A stretch of 64,000 bases of DNA from Agrobacterium tumefaciens_K. Its GTDB lineage: Bacteria > Pseudomonadota > Alphaproteobacteria > Rhizobiales > Rhizobiaceae. The position numbers and the translations under genes are program-made. Of this stretch, positions 46,780 to 55,983 are shown piece by piece; positions within the stretch are counted from its first letter, which is position 1; the number at the start of each line of letters is the position of its first letter. The stretch is from assembly GCF_031801495.1 (NCBI RefSeq), contig NZ_JAOEGC010000002.1, positions 1,364,001-1,428,000 on the forward strand, in the 5' to 3' direction. The notes below the pieces were generated by a model. The model had not been told where the DNA came from, did not search any database, and was given only the letters and a program-made list of their open reading frames with translations.

Positions 46780-47190
46780 TCATTCCGAATCCAGCAGGCG
46801 CGGTCGCCTTGACGTAACGTCACGTACGGCACCCAACCCCAGAAACGGCGAATTGTCAGAATCGAAGATCGCCCTGCCCTTGGCGACAATCCACCGGACA
46901 GATCTGTCCGGCAACCTCACCTTGTAGTGCTGATTGAAAAACACGCCAGCAGTTATGCTTTCCATGATGGCATGAGCGACCCGATCCCTCATTTCGATAT
47001 CGATCCTCTCGAGGATCTCTTCGATTGTAACCCCCTGCGATCCAACTTCCGTAGTGAAACCATGGCATTCGGATGTAACCGCATCCATGATGAGCCTGTT
47101 ATCGGCAATGCTCCACATGTAGTAGCCAAGCCCGTTGTCCGAGTCTGCGCTGTCCCCCAACAAGTTCGCCTCCAGACCGCATTTTGACAA
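46780..47190 (-). CDS. Stand-alone PAS domain protein, 136 aa
   Basis: A single PAS fold with the late pattern DRSVRWIVAKGRAIFDSDNSPFLGLGAVRDVT, typical of PAS_3. No output domain (kinase, GGDEF or HTH) is attached. The start is uncertain: TTG at 47190 gives 136 residues but has no clear ribosome binding site, and the protein could begin later (MWSIADN). It may work as a sensor by contact with another protein, or be the remnant of a larger one. Confidence 0.7.
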   Translation of the reverse strand: MSKCGLEANLLGDSADSDNGLGYYMWSIADNRLIMDAVTSECHGFTTEVGSQGVTIEEILERIDIEMRDRVAHAIMESITAGVFFNQHYKVRLPDRSVRWIVAKGRAIFDSDNSPFLGLGAVRDVTSRRPRLLDSE

Positions 47191-47687
47191 AAGCTAACAT
47201 TCAATCCATCATATTCCACCCCTCTGTTTAGAGGGGTTACTGCCGAGTAACTCTTCCTCGGACAGAAAATCCACTGAAATTTTGGATTGTGCGCATCCAA
47301 TCAGGAAACAATTCACAACGATTTTTGTTTCACGCACGAGAAAGTCATGGTGCGCCGATACCTCTTGGCGCCAGCGCATGTGCGGGAGACGATAATGCTG
47401 GAAAAATTGCGGCTGCGGTCGAACTGGAATGCACAAATGCCGCCTTGGACGAACGGTCGATAGCCAGGAGGGACGCTGGCAACTCCGATGGCTCGCCAGC
47501 CATGCCGAAGGTATCCCAATACCCATCATTAAGCGCCTCTTCGGGCGCCTTAAAGCGGCTGATCGAGCGCTTGCATGCAGACATCACTGAGAGAAGTATT
47601 ACGCGGATACCGCTTGAGGCAGAACTTGAGAGCCAACCGGCAACAAACTGATAGAAAAAGAAAAACCCGCCGAAGCGGGTTTTCTTT
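47191..47687. other. Intergenic region with one hairpin
   Basis: About 500 bases between the PAS gene and the tRNA-Leu terminator. CCCCTCT-GTTT-AGAGGGG at 47219-47236 is a clean hairpin without a following T-run. Open frames on both strands lack a ribosome binding site and known motifs. Confidence 0.5.
47663..47685 (-). terminator. Terminator after tRNA-Leu
   Basis: On the minus strand AAACCCGC-TTCG-GCGGGTTT is followed by TTCTTTTTC, directly after the tRNA. Confidence 0.85.
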
Positions 47688-47772
47688 TGGTGCGGTCGAG
47701 AAGACTCGAACTTCCACGGGTTGCCCCACAGCGACCTCAACGCTGCGCGTCTACCAATTCCGCCACGACCGC
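47688..47772 (-). tRNA. tRNA-Leu(GAG)
   Basis: On the minus strand GCGGTCG at the 5' end pairs with CGACCGC before ACCA at the 3' end. The anticodon loop is TTGAGGT, anticodon GAG. TGGTAGACGCG in the D-arm and a long variable arm support leucine. CCA is encoded. 85 nt. Confidence 0.97.
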
Positions 47773-47962
47773 ATCGTGGTAGGCGTCAACTTGCGTCGAC
47801 GGAGGTGCATGTAGCAAAAGGATTTTCGGTGCACAAGAGCGTCGTGACAGTTTTTTGAAATTAAAAATCGATGTCACCGTTCCTATATCCAGGAAGCCCG
47901 CAAATGCAGGGGTTGCCGCCTGATCGTCATTTTGCGAGAAGGCTGTGGAAAGGACATTTTTC

Positions 47963-48694
47963 ATGCTCACACGGACCGATCTGCAAACAAATATGCTTCC
48001 GACCGCCGATTCACCTCCGGTTCGGTGGCGAATCTCCGATGGATTCGTTTCCTATGAAGAAGCGATGGAGGACATGGAACGCGAAGTCGCTGCAATCGCC
48101 GCGGGCGAAGCGGACGAACTCGTGTGGCTGCTGGAGCATCCGCCGCTCTACACGGCAGGAACCAGCGCCGAAGCGTCGGATCTCATAGAGCCGGATCGTT
48201 TTCCGGTCTTTTCCACAGGCCGAGGCGGCGAATACACCTATCACGGACCGGGGCAGCGCGTCGTTTACGTCATGCTGGACCTTAAACGCCGCCGCCAGGA
48301 CGTACGCGCCTATGTCGCAGCGCTCGAGGAGGTCATCATCCGTACGCTGGACAAGATGAACGTGCGCGGCGAGCGTCGTGAGGATCGGGTCGGCGTCTGG
48401 GTGCAGCGGCCCGAAAAACCCCGTCTTCTGGATGGCAGTGTCAGCGAGGACAAGATTGCCGCGCTTGGCATCCGTCTGCGCAAATGGGTAAGCTTCCATG
48501 GACTGTCAATCAACGTCGATCCGGATCTCGGCCATTTTTCGGGAATCGTCCCTTGCGGCATCAGCGAATATGGCGTGACCAGCCTTGTCGATCTGGGATT
48601 GCTGGTTATGATGAGCGACGTCGACGTTCTGCTGCGGGAAGCATTTGAGGAAGTGTTCGGCCCGACAGTTGCAAAACCCGGATCCGGCGACTGA
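47963..48694 (+). CDS. lipB: Octanoyl-[acyl-carrier-protein] transferase LipB
   Basis: Moves octanoyl from ACP to the lipoyl domains of 2-oxoacid dehydrogenases. The catalytic Cys198 is in HFSGIVPCGISEYG and Lys164 in EDKIAALGIR; the substrate-loop motif GRGGEYTYHGPGQ is intact. The ATG at 47963 has AAGGA nearby; an upstream GTG at 47945 is less likely. 243 residues, normal. Confidence 0.96.
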   Translation: MLTRTDLQTNMLPTADSPPVRWRISDGFVSYEEAMEDMEREVAAIAAGEADELVWLLEHPPLYTAGTSAEASDLIEPDRFPVFSTGRGGEYTYHGPGQRVVYVMLDLKRRRQDVRAYVAALEEVIIRTLDKMNVRGERREDRVGVWVQRPEKPRLLDGSVSEDKIAALGIRLRKWVSFHGLSINVDPDLGHFSGIVPCGISEYGVTSLVDLGLLVMMSDVDVLLREAFEEVFGPTVAKPGSGD

Positions 48695-48758
48695 TTCCCT
48701 TCGCAAAATGCCGCCCACCGGCATTCCATCACCGATGACCAAGAGAGGAGGAATACGA

Positions 48759-49826
48759 ATGTTCACAACGTCCGCCTATGCCTGTGACGATGGTTCATCG
48801 CCCTTGAAGCTGGCGACGATCAAGCGTCGCGATCCCGGCCCGCACGATGTCGAGATCGAAATCGAGTTCTGCGGCGTCTGCCACTCCGACATTCACACCG
48901 CCCGGGCCGAATGGGCGGGTTCGCTCTACCCCTGCGTTCCCGGTCACGAGATTATCGGCCGCGTCGGACGGACTGGTTCACAGGTCACGAAATTCAAGAC
49001 CGGCGACCGTGTTGGCGTGGGCTGCATCGTAGATAGTTGCCGCGAATGCCCAAGCTGCGCCGACGGGCTGGAGCAATATTGCGAAAACGGCATGACCGGC
49101 ACCTACAACTCACCGGACAAGGCCATGGGCGGCGGCGCCCATACACTTGGCGGCTACTCCGCGCACGTTGTTGTGGATGACCGTTACGTGCTCAATATCC
49201 CCGAAGGGCTCGATCCGGCAGCAGCAGCCCCACTGCTCTGCGCTGGCATCACCACATACTCGCCGCTGCGTCACTGGAGTGCAGGTCCCGGAAAGCGCGT
49301 TGGCGTCGTCGGCCTGGGAGGCCTGGGTCACATGGCCGTCAAGCTTGCCAATGCCATGGGCGCAACGGTGGTGATGATAACCACCTCTCCCGGCAAGGCG
49401 GAAGATGCCAAGAAGCTCGGCGCCCATGAGGTCATCGTATCCCGTGATCCCGCGCAGATGAAGAATGCGGCATCCAGTCTTGACCTGATCATCGATGCCG
49501 TTGCTGCCGATCACGACATCAATGCCTATCTCGCCCTCCTGAAGCGCGATGGTGCACTCGTTCAGGTTGGCGCGCCGGAAAAACCCCTCTCCGTGCATGC
49601 TTTCAGCCTCATCCCCGGCCGCAAGACCTTCGCGGGCTCGATGATCGGCGGCATTCCGGAAACGCAGGAGATGCTGGATTTCTGCGCTGCCAACGGCATA
49701 GCCGCAGAGATCGAAATGATCGACATCGATCAGATCAACGACGCTTATGAACGCATGATAAAAAGCGATGTGCGTTACCGCTTCGTCATTGATATGAAGA
49801 GCTTGCCGCGCCAACAAGCTGCCTGA
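48759..49826 (+). CDS. Zinc-dependent NAD(P) alcohol dehydrogenase (AdhC/YahK type)
   Basis: A 355-residue medium-chain dehydrogenase of the cinnamyl-alcohol group. The catalytic zinc site is CGVCHSDIHTA plus GHE, the structural zinc cysteines are in CRECPSCADGLEQYC, and the nucleotide site is VGLGGLGHMAVK. Relatives such as YahK reduce aldehydes with NADPH. The start is set by AGAGAGGAGGAATACGA. It ends in a terminator. Confidence 0.92.
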   Translation: MFTTSAYACDDGSSPLKLATIKRRDPGPHDVEIEIEFCGVCHSDIHTARAEWAGSLYPCVPGHEIIGRVGRTGSQVTKFKTGDRVGVGCIVDSCRECPSCADGLEQYCENGMTGTYNSPDKAMGGGAHTLGGYSAHVVVDDRYVLNIPEGLDPAAAAPLLCAGITTYSPLRHWSAGPGKRVGVVGLGGLGHMAVKLANAMGATVVMITTSPGKAEDAKKLGAHEVIVSRDPAQMKNAASSLDLIIDAVAADHDINAYLALLKRDGALVQVGAPEKPLSVHAFSLIPGRKTFAGSMIGGIPETQEMLDFCAANGIAAEIEMIDIDQINDAYERMIKSDVRYRFVIDMKSLPRQQAA

Positions 49827-49848
49827 GCCACAAGGCTTCAGCAGAGAG

Positions 49849-49875
49849 GAGGCGCCGGTTGGCGCCTCTTTTTTT
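49849..49875 (+). terminator. Terminator after the alcohol dehydrogenase
   Basis: GAGGCGCC-GGTT-GGCGCCTC then seven T. Confidence 0.9.
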
Positions 49876-49907
49876 GCAACGTCCCGGCAGACCCCCCAAG
49901 GCAACAG

Positions 49908-50843
49908 ATGACCACAAATTCCGGCTTCAGCGAAACGGTTAGAGGCATGATGATCATGGCCGGCTGCATGATCGTGCTGCCCGTCATGGACGCCATCGCC
50001 AAATATATGGCGGTCAGCGGCGGCATGTCGCCAGCCCAGGTGACGTTCTACCGATTCTTCTTCCAGCTGCTTTGCACCCTGCCCTTGATTCTGGTGGTGT
50101 CGCCGAAAGCGCTCTTCACCGCCAAGCGCCCATGGATGAACTTTCTTCGCGGTATCCTCCACGCCGCCGCCAGTCTGACGTTCTTTGCCGCCGTCAAATA
50201 CATGCCGCTGGCAGACGTCTTCGCCATCTATTTCGTCGAACCCTTCATGCTGACCATGATGTCGGCGATTTTCCTAGGCGAAAAAGTCGGCTGGAAGCGC
50301 TGGACGGCCATTGCGGTCGGCTTTGGCGGCGCAATGATCGTCATCCAGCCGAGTTTCGCGATCTTTGGCTGGACATCGCTCCTGCCCGTCGTCTGTGCCT
50401 TCCTGTACACGCTCTATCTGTTCATGAACCGCGCCATCGGTGATGCCGACAGCCCGCTCACCATGCAGACGATGGCAGGCATCGCCGGTACGGTTTTCAT
50501 GGGCGCGGCCCTGCTGATCGGCGACAGCTTCGGTGACAAGGATTTTGCGATCTCGCTTCCGCAGACAGGCTGGCATCTTGTCCTGCTCGTGCTGCTGGGT
50601 TCGATATCGGGCTACATGCACCTGCTGATCGTTCAGGCGTTCCGATTGGCGCCGCTGTCTCTGCTGGCGCCGTTCCAGTATTTCGAGATCATTTCCGCAA
50701 CCGTGCTGGGTTACGTCTTTTTTTCCGACTTCCCCACCCCGTCGAAGTGGCTGGGTATCCTCATCATCGTCGCATCGGGCCTGTTCATCATCTGGCGCGA
50801 ACGCAAGCACGCTGGAGTGCCTCAGCCGCTCACCACCCAATAG
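49908..50843 (+). CDS. EamA/DMT-family transporter
   Basis: Ten membrane segments arranged as two five-helix EamA repeats (TFYRFFFQLLCTL and LAPFQYFEIISATVLGYVFF mark similar positions). DMT permeases carry metabolites out or in; the substrate is unknown. Starts MTTNSGFSETVRG after AAGGCAACAG. It is transcribed after the alcohol dehydrogenase but behind its terminator. Confidence 0.9.
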   Translation: MTTNSGFSETVRGMMIMAGCMIVLPVMDAIAKYMAVSGGMSPAQVTFYRFFFQLLCTLPLILVVSPKALFTAKRPWMNFLRGILHAAASLTFFAAVKYMPLADVFAIYFVEPFMLTMMSAIFLGEKVGWKRWTAIAVGFGGAMIVIQPSFAIFGWTSLLPVVCAFLYTLYLFMNRAIGDADSPLTMQTMAGIAGTVFMGAALLIGDSFGDKDFAISLPQTGWHLVLLVLLGSISGYMHLLIVQAFRLAPLSLLAPFQYFEIISATVLGYVFFSDFPTPSKWLGILIIVASGLFIIWRERKHAGVPQPLTTQ

Positions 50844-50858
50844 GCTGACGGCATGGCG

Positions 50859-51317
50859 TCAGGCGTGCGGGGGCGGAAGATCATGCGCATGCTGATCCTG
50901 CGCCTCTACGAGGCTGCCCAGCAGCCAGAGCGAAACCTCGGCGGCTTCGCCGGCCGATTTGAAGCGATAAGCACCGCTGTGTTTCGGCGTGTCTTCGAAG
51001 GTCACAACAAAACCGTCGCCACTTTCGAGGCTTTCCACACGAATACGCTCAGGATCGATGAGGAGGCACGCGTAATGTGATCCCATGTTGCGCAGGAAGC
51101 CTGCCTTGTTGTCGTGCAAGCGGACAAATGCAGCCTGCCCGTCAATTGTCATGTGCAGGCTGCGGATCGCCTCGTTCGGAAAGGCCCGGGCGAAATCAAT
51201 GATGGCCTGCCCGACATCGTGACTATTGTCTTCTTCTGTCGCCCGCGACATCCGTAGCGCATAAAAAGCGAAGACTGCAAGCAGTACGAAGACGATGATC
51301 CAGATCGTCAAACTCAT
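50859..51317 (-). CDS. Membrane-anchored hypothetical protein, 152 aa
   Basis: One N-terminal membrane segment (LTIWIIVFVLLAVFAFYAL) then a soluble domain of about 125 residues, ending in a His/Pro-rich tail (DQHAHDLPPPHA). I chose MSLTIWIIVF at 51317. It lies 117 bases after the squalene-synthase-like gene on the same strand and may be the last gene of that group. Function unknown. Confidence 0.7.
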   Translation of the reverse strand: MSLTIWIIVFVLLAVFAFYALRMSRATEEDNSHDVGQAIIDFARAFPNEAIRSLHMTIDGQAAFVRLHDNKAGFLRNMGSHYACLLIDPERIRVESLESGDGFVVTFEDTPKHSGAYRFKSAGEAAEVSLWLLGSLVEAQDQHAHDLPPPHA

Positions 51318-51434
51318 CCGCGACGCTCCTCCTGGCAATTGTCCAATGCGATTCGCGAGTCTGAACGCACGAACCCGATGCCCGGTTCATACCAGCCGAG
51401 GCTTGCGTGGAGTTTGGCTGTGAAAAGTATTCCC

Positions 51435-52283
51435 TCAGAATCTCTTGAGAAAGGATGCCTTCGCGAGAAGCCATTGCCGGCGCAACTGAGACAGCTGCAC
51501 TCCGCCATCCAGCAGATCGGGGCCGGCCTTCCTGGCAACCGCGATCACCGGACCGGCCAGCGCGACGGGCAGATACGCAGGAAGAACCGGGCGTGGGATC
51601 TGCTGACGCCTTGCCTTGGCAAGATGATCGAGCGCGTGAACGGCAAACAGTTCGATCGCTATGCCGATGCGCTGTTTGTCGTCGCCTTCGAGGAAGGTCT
51701 CACGGTTTAGACCCGCCGCAGCCAGCATGTCGGCGGGAATATAGACCTGTCCACGACGACGATGCAGCGGCATGAGCAGCAGCAACCCTGCCATGACCTG
51801 AGCCACACCGGCATGACCGGCGGCTTCTGCGCTGGCAACGGCATCCTCCGGCGAAAGAACAAGGCTCGCCAGCTGTATCAGCGCAGACGCGGTTTCGCCC
51901 GCATAACCCTCAAGCGCATTGCGATCCTCGAAAACGTCGTCGTAGAGATCGAAAACGCGCGCCTCGATCATGTTGATGAGAACCGGACGCGGCAGACGAT
52001 GTTTTTCGACGGTTTCGAGAAGTGCCGATGCAACCGGATGGGACTGGCTGTCACCATGCGGGTTCCCCTCCAGGAGATCCCTCCACCACTGCATGCGTAC
52101 CTCGCCGGGCAAGGCTTCACGCACCAGATCGCGGATACGGGCGATTTCGGCATTGAATGCGTAAAGAGCCGCCAGAGAGGGACGCTTGTCCTCCGGGGAC
52201 AGCAGGCATGCCAGATAGCGGTCACGGTCTGTGTCGCGCAGCGTCGCAAGGCAGATGTCGAGATTTTCTTGGCGCGCCATCAT
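51435..52283 (-). CDS. Squalene/phytoene synthase-like protein of the NDUFAF6 type
   Basis: A 282-residue all-helical protein with the isoprenoid-synthase fold. The start pattern LYAFNAEIARIRDLV and EVRMQWWRDLLEG, and YIPADMLAAAGL near the end, are those of the alphaproteobacterial relatives of NDUFAF6. The aspartate-rich motifs used for prenyl diphosphate binding are weak here (no DDxxD in the first position; DLYDD in the second), so it may be a structural assembly factor rather than a synthase. It lies 120 bases after the NDUFAF3-like gene on the same strand. Confidence 0.82.
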   Translation of the reverse strand: MMARQENLDICLATLRDTDRDRYLACLLSPEDKRPSLAALYAFNAEIARIRDLVREALPGEVRMQWWRDLLEGNPHGDSQSHPVASALLETVEKHRLPRPVLINMIEARVFDLYDDVFEDRNALEGYAGETASALIQLASLVLSPEDAVASAEAAGHAGVAQVMAGLLLLMPLHRRRGQVYIPADMLAAAGLNRETFLEGDDKQRIGIAIELFAVHALDHLAKARRQQIPRPVLPAYLPVALAGPVIAVARKAGPDLLDGGVQLSQLRRQWLLAKASFLKRF

Positions 52284-52299
52284 TCCCCGCGAGGTCCGT

Positions 52300-52402
52300 C
52301 TTTAGACCCTGATCTGCTTTCTTGGGAAAAGCGGATCATGTTCTTTATTTTGTTTCACGCATATCCGGACGAAAAGCCGGATTACGCTTCTCCTGGAAAC
52401 GC
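52300..52402. repeat. Probable copy of a rhizobial dispersed intergenic repeat
   Basis: Two adjacent imperfect palindromes fill the gap between two genes. The first (52311-52337) pairs GATC-TGCTTTC with GAAAAGCG-GATC. The second (52358-52402) has CGCATATCCGG, GAAAA, CCGGATTACG and TCCTGGAAACGC. From memory it resembles an intergenic element with CCGGACG-AAAA and CCTGGAA found many times in rhizobial genomes. No second copy is seen in this window. Confidence 0.45.
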
Positions 52403-52403
52403 A

Positions 52404-52796
52404 CTAACCTTCGACTGCGATCAGAGCAGCCGCCACGGCGCGCGATTCCGAAAGCAGAATATTGTAGGTTCGCACTGCGGCCCCCGTGCTCATTGGGTCA
52501 ACAGAGATGCCCGCATCCTTGAAGACGGCGCGCAGTTCCTTCGGAACCACCCGCATGCCATCCCCCATGCCGATCAACAGTACCTCGATGTCCTGAGCTT
52601 CCGCCAGAACCTTTTCGAAATGCTCAAGCGTCAGGTCATTGTACGTCACCGGCGCCCAGCCGTTGATGCCCGAAGGTAGACACAGAAGCGAACCGCGATG
52701 CGACATGTCGGCAAAGCGAAATCCGCCATTGCCATAAGCATCGATGGGCGCCCGGCCGGGAAAATGGGCCGGGCGTATTTCGATCCCGCCAGCCAT
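52404..52796 (-). CDS. Mth938/DUF498 protein, homologue of NDUFAF3
   Basis: A 130-residue single-domain protein with IEVLLIGMGDGMRVVPKELR and DAGISVDPMSTGAAVRTYNILLSE, the core pattern of the Mth938 family, whose human member NDUFAF3 is a complex I assembly factor. Its ATG shares one base with the secDF stop (TGATG), so it is translationally coupled to secDF. Role inferred: membrane protein or complex I assembly. Confidence 0.88.
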   Translation of the reverse strand: MAGGIEIRPAHFPGRAPIDAYGNGGFRFADMSHRGSLLCLPSGINGWAPVTYNDLTLEHFEKVLAEAQDIEVLLIGMGDGMRVVPKELRAVFKDAGISVDPMSTGAAVRTYNILLSESRAVAAALIAVEG

Positions 52797-55363
52797 CAGA
52801 CGGCAGGCTTGCCGCCGATGGTGCCACCCTTGGCAACATCTTCCTTCTCGTCTTCGGCGTCAGCGCTTGCAGGACGCAGCTTGAAGGCGATCAGGACCGG
52901 AGCGGCGATGTAGACCGATGAGAAGACACCGATACCAATACCGAACAGCATCGCGAAGGTGAACGACCGGATGACTTCGCCACCGAAGAGATACAGCGCC
53001 AGCAGGGCCAGAAGAACCGTCAGACCCGTCAGGATCGTGCGCGAAAGCGTCTGGTTCAGCGACACGTCGATAATCATCGACAGGGGCATTTTCTTGTAGC
53101 GACGCAGGTTTTCACGGATGCGGTCATAGATGACGACCGTATCGTTCAGCGAGTAACCGATGATCGTCAGGATCGCCGCGATACTCGTCAGGTTGAATTC
53201 TATTCCAAGGAACACGAACAACCCGAGCGTGAACACCACGTCATGCACCATCGAGATGACCGCACCGAGCGCGAACTGCCATTCGAAACGGAACCAGATG
53301 TAGACCATGATCGCCACCATCGCGAGCACGATACCCACGGTGGACGTGAACGTCAGGTCGCCCGAAACAGCCGGACCCACAACTTCGACACGGCGGAAGT
53401 CGTATTTGTCTTCCAGCTCGCCACGCACCATGGTGATGGCGGACTGCTCTGCATTTTCGCCGCCTTCCTGCGCCTGGATACGGATCAGGACGTCCTGAGG
53501 CGTGCCGAAGTTCTGCGCCTGAATCTCACCAAGGTTGAGCTGGCTCAGACGGTCGCGAATATCCGCGAGATCCGCATCGCCCTGCTTGGCGCGTACTTCG
53601 ATGACGGAGCCGCCCTGGAAGTCGATGCCGAGGTTAAGGCCCTTTCCGACGAAACCGCCAACGCATGCAAGCATGATTGCACCGCTGATGATGAACACCA
53701 CCCGGCGATAACGCATGAACGGGATATCGCGACCATCGAACATGGCGGTGCGAACGCCCTTCGGCAGATGCTTCGGACGGCTGCGACGAACCCAGAAGCC
53801 GAACATCCAGGCCGTCAGCGTGTAGGCTGTGAAGACGGTGGTGATGATACCGACAGCCAGCGTGACCGCGAAGCCCTTGACCGGACCCGTACCCATGTAG
53901 AACAGCACGCTGGCGACGATAAGTGTCGTTAGGTTGGCGTCGATGATCGTCGCGAAGGCTCGTGAGAAGCCGTTCTCGAGTGACGATATCAGTGGTTTTC
54001 CGCTCTTCACCTCTTCACGTATGCGCTCATAGATCAGAACGTTGGAGTCAACCGCCATACCGATGGTCAACACGATACCGGCGATACCCGGTAGTGTCAG
54101 TGTCGACCCGATAATACTGAGCACCGCCAGAAGCATCACGATGTTGACGATGAGGGCGATGTTCGCCAGCAGGCCGAAGAAGCCGTAGAAAACGAACATG
54201 AAGAGCAGGACGCCGACCGCGCCGATGGCGCTAGCCGTCAGACCGGCGGTGATGGAGTCGCTACCGAGGCTCGGACCGACGGTGCGTTCCTCAACGACCG
54301 TCAGCGTTGCCGGAAGTGCGCCGGCGCGAAGAAGCACGGCCAGATCGTTTGCACCCTGAACGGAGAAATTGCCGGAAATCTGACCCGAACCGCCGATGAT
54401 CGGCTCACGGATGACCGGAGCGGAAATCACCTGGTTGTCGAGTACGATGGCGAAGGGCTTGCCGACGTTCTGCTGCGTTGCCTGTGCGAAGCGCTGAGCA
54501 CCACGGCTGTCGAACCGGAAGGTGACGACCGGCTCGTTGTTCTGCTGGTTGAAGCTTGCCTGCGCATCGACCAGGTTGTCACCCGAAACGAGAGCGCGGC
54601 GTTCGACCAGATACGGAACCGGAGGATCGTCCTGGGAATAGAGAACTTCAGAGGTTGCGGGCGGACGGCCATTCATCGCCTCCTGCACCGGCATGGTCGT
54701 GTCGACCATGCGGAAAGAAAGCTTCGCAGTCTGGTTCAGAAGCGATTTCAGGCGCTGCGGATCCTGAAGACCTGGCACCTGCACGATGATGCGGTCGCTG
54801 CCCTGCCGTTGGATGAGCGGCTCGGTCGTGCCGACTTCATCGACGCGGCGGCGTACAACCTCGATCGACTGCGATACAGCCGACGACAGACGGTAATCGA
54901 TACCCTCGTCGGTGAGGTTGAGACGTAGGGAATTGTTGTCGCCGTCGTTCATCGTGACTTCGGTCACGGTGCCGCCGACAAGTGTCCCGTGGGATACCGG
55001 CAGCGTCAGGTCACGAAGCGCGGTTTTCGCGGCCTCGTACTGCGCCGGATCGCTGATGCGAACCAGAACCTGCTGGCCGTTACCCGTCAGACCGGAATAG
55101 CGGATGTTGGCGTCGCGGAGCTGCGTGCGAACATCACCCACGATGGTTTCGAGACGTTCCTTGACGATGTCGGAACGCTCGATCTTGAGCATGATGTGCG
55201 AACCGCCCTGGAGGTCGAGACCGAGCGTTACCTTGTTGTCCTTGTACCAGGCGGGCATGCTGGCCAACTGCTTGTCAGTAAACAGGTTGGCGGAGGCGAT
55301 GACGACGCTTGCCAGAACAAGCAGCCATATAAAGACTGTTTTCCAACGGGAAAAATGAAGCAT
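52796..55363 (-). CDS. secDF: Fused protein-export membrane protein SecDF
   Basis: SecD and SecF in one 855-residue chain. The SecD half (residues 1-520) has LGLDLQGGSHIMLKIE, the P1 periplasmic domain and GIVLTIGMAVDSNVLIYERIREE. The SecF half has LNLGIDFQGGSVIEVRAK and GYSLNDTVVIYDRIRENLRR. Twelve membrane segments are expected. The pump uses proton force to pull proteins across the membrane and aids YidC insertion. Followed by the NDUFAF3-like gene and preceded by yajC. Confidence 0.97.
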   Translation of the reverse strand: MLHFSRWKTVFIWLLVLASVVIASANLFTDKQLASMPAWYKDNKVTLGLDLQGGSHIMLKIERSDIVKERLETIVGDVRTQLRDANIRYSGLTGNGQQVLVRISDPAQYEAAKTALRDLTLPVSHGTLVGGTVTEVTMNDGDNNSLRLNLTDEGIDYRLSSAVSQSIEVVRRRVDEVGTTEPLIQRQGSDRIIVQVPGLQDPQRLKSLLNQTAKLSFRMVDTTMPVQEAMNGRPPATSEVLYSQDDPPVPYLVERRALVSGDNLVDAQASFNQQNNEPVVTFRFDSRGAQRFAQATQQNVGKPFAIVLDNQVISAPVIREPIIGGSGQISGNFSVQGANDLAVLLRAGALPATLTVVEERTVGPSLGSDSITAGLTASAIGAVGVLLFMFVFYGFFGLLANIALIVNIVMLLAVLSIIGSTLTLPGIAGIVLTIGMAVDSNVLIYERIREEVKSGKPLISSLENGFSRAFATIIDANLTTLIVASVLFYMGTGPVKGFAVTLAVGIITTVFTAYTLTAWMFGFWVRRSRPKHLPKGVRTAMFDGRDIPFMRYRRVVFIISGAIMLACVGGFVGKGLNLGIDFQGGSVIEVRAKQGDADLADIRDRLSQLNLGEIQAQNFGTPQDVLIRIQAQEGGENAEQSAITMVRGELEDKYDFRRVEVVGPAVSGDLTFTSTVGIVLAMVAIMVYIWFRFEWQFALGAVISMVHDVVFTLGLFVFLGIEFNLTSIAAILTIIGYSLNDTVVIYDRIRENLRRYKKMPLSMIIDVSLNQTLSRTILTGLTVLLALLALYLFGGEVIRSFTFAMLFGIGIGVFSSVYIAAPVLIAFKLRPASADAEDEKEDVAKGGTIGGKPAV

Positions 55364-55430
55364 TTCGATCTCGGTCAGGGTTGGGGTCGCGGAAGCCGCA
55401 ACCCGTCAAAGGTTCGTTATTCCGGCGGGA

Positions 55431-55778
55431 TCAGGAAGCGGCTTCCGTCTTGACCACTTCGCCCTTTACACGCACTTCGGCGATATAGGCACGCGCTGCG
55501 CGGATCTTCACGCCTTCGGCGATTTCGACTTCGAGTTCGTTGTCGTCGATAACTTTTGTCACCTTGCCGACGATGCCGCCACCGAGAACGACCTGATCAC
55601 CACGACGAATGCTGGTGAGCGTTTCCTGACGCTTCTTCATCTGTGCGCGCTGCGGGCGGATAAGGAAAAAATACCAGACCACCATGAGCGGCGCAAACAG
55701 GAAAAGCATCTCGAGGCCGGAGCCGAGTGCCGACGTGCCGCCTGCTGCATCCTGGGCAAAAGCGTGACTAATGAACAT
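55431..55778 (-). CDS. yajC: Preprotein translocase subunit YajC
   Basis: A 115-residue protein with one membrane segment and the family pattern FFLIRPQRAQMKKRQETL, followed by GDQVVLGGGIVGKVTKV and a short beta-rich tail. YajC joins the SecDF-YidC complex. It lies 67 bases upstream of secDF on the same strand and is probably the first gene of the operon. Confidence 0.95.
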   Translation of the reverse strand: MFISHAFAQDAAGGTSALGSGLEMLFLFAPLMVVWYFFLIRPQRAQMKKRQETLTSIRRGDQVVLGGGIVGKVTKVIDDNELEVEIAEGVKIRAARAYIAEVRVKGEVVKTEAAS

Positions 55779-55983
55779 ATAAAACTCCTCAGATTACAGC
55801 ACCGTCTATGGATGCGCCCCAGCTTTCAAGTCGCCGGAATATAGTGGGGAACGCCGTGAATGCAACAGATGCAAGGAACACGCCGTACCGATTCCGGACC
55901 TCTTAACCTTTATGCACTGGAAACGCCATGCTAGGCGGGGCCGAAAACATCGTTTTGAACATGGCAATACCGGGAGAAACATC

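Noticed and set aside
47289..47651. 120-codon plus-strand frame between the PAS gene and tRNA-Leu
   Set aside because: Starts at GTG without a ribosome binding site, polar random-looking sequence, no motif.
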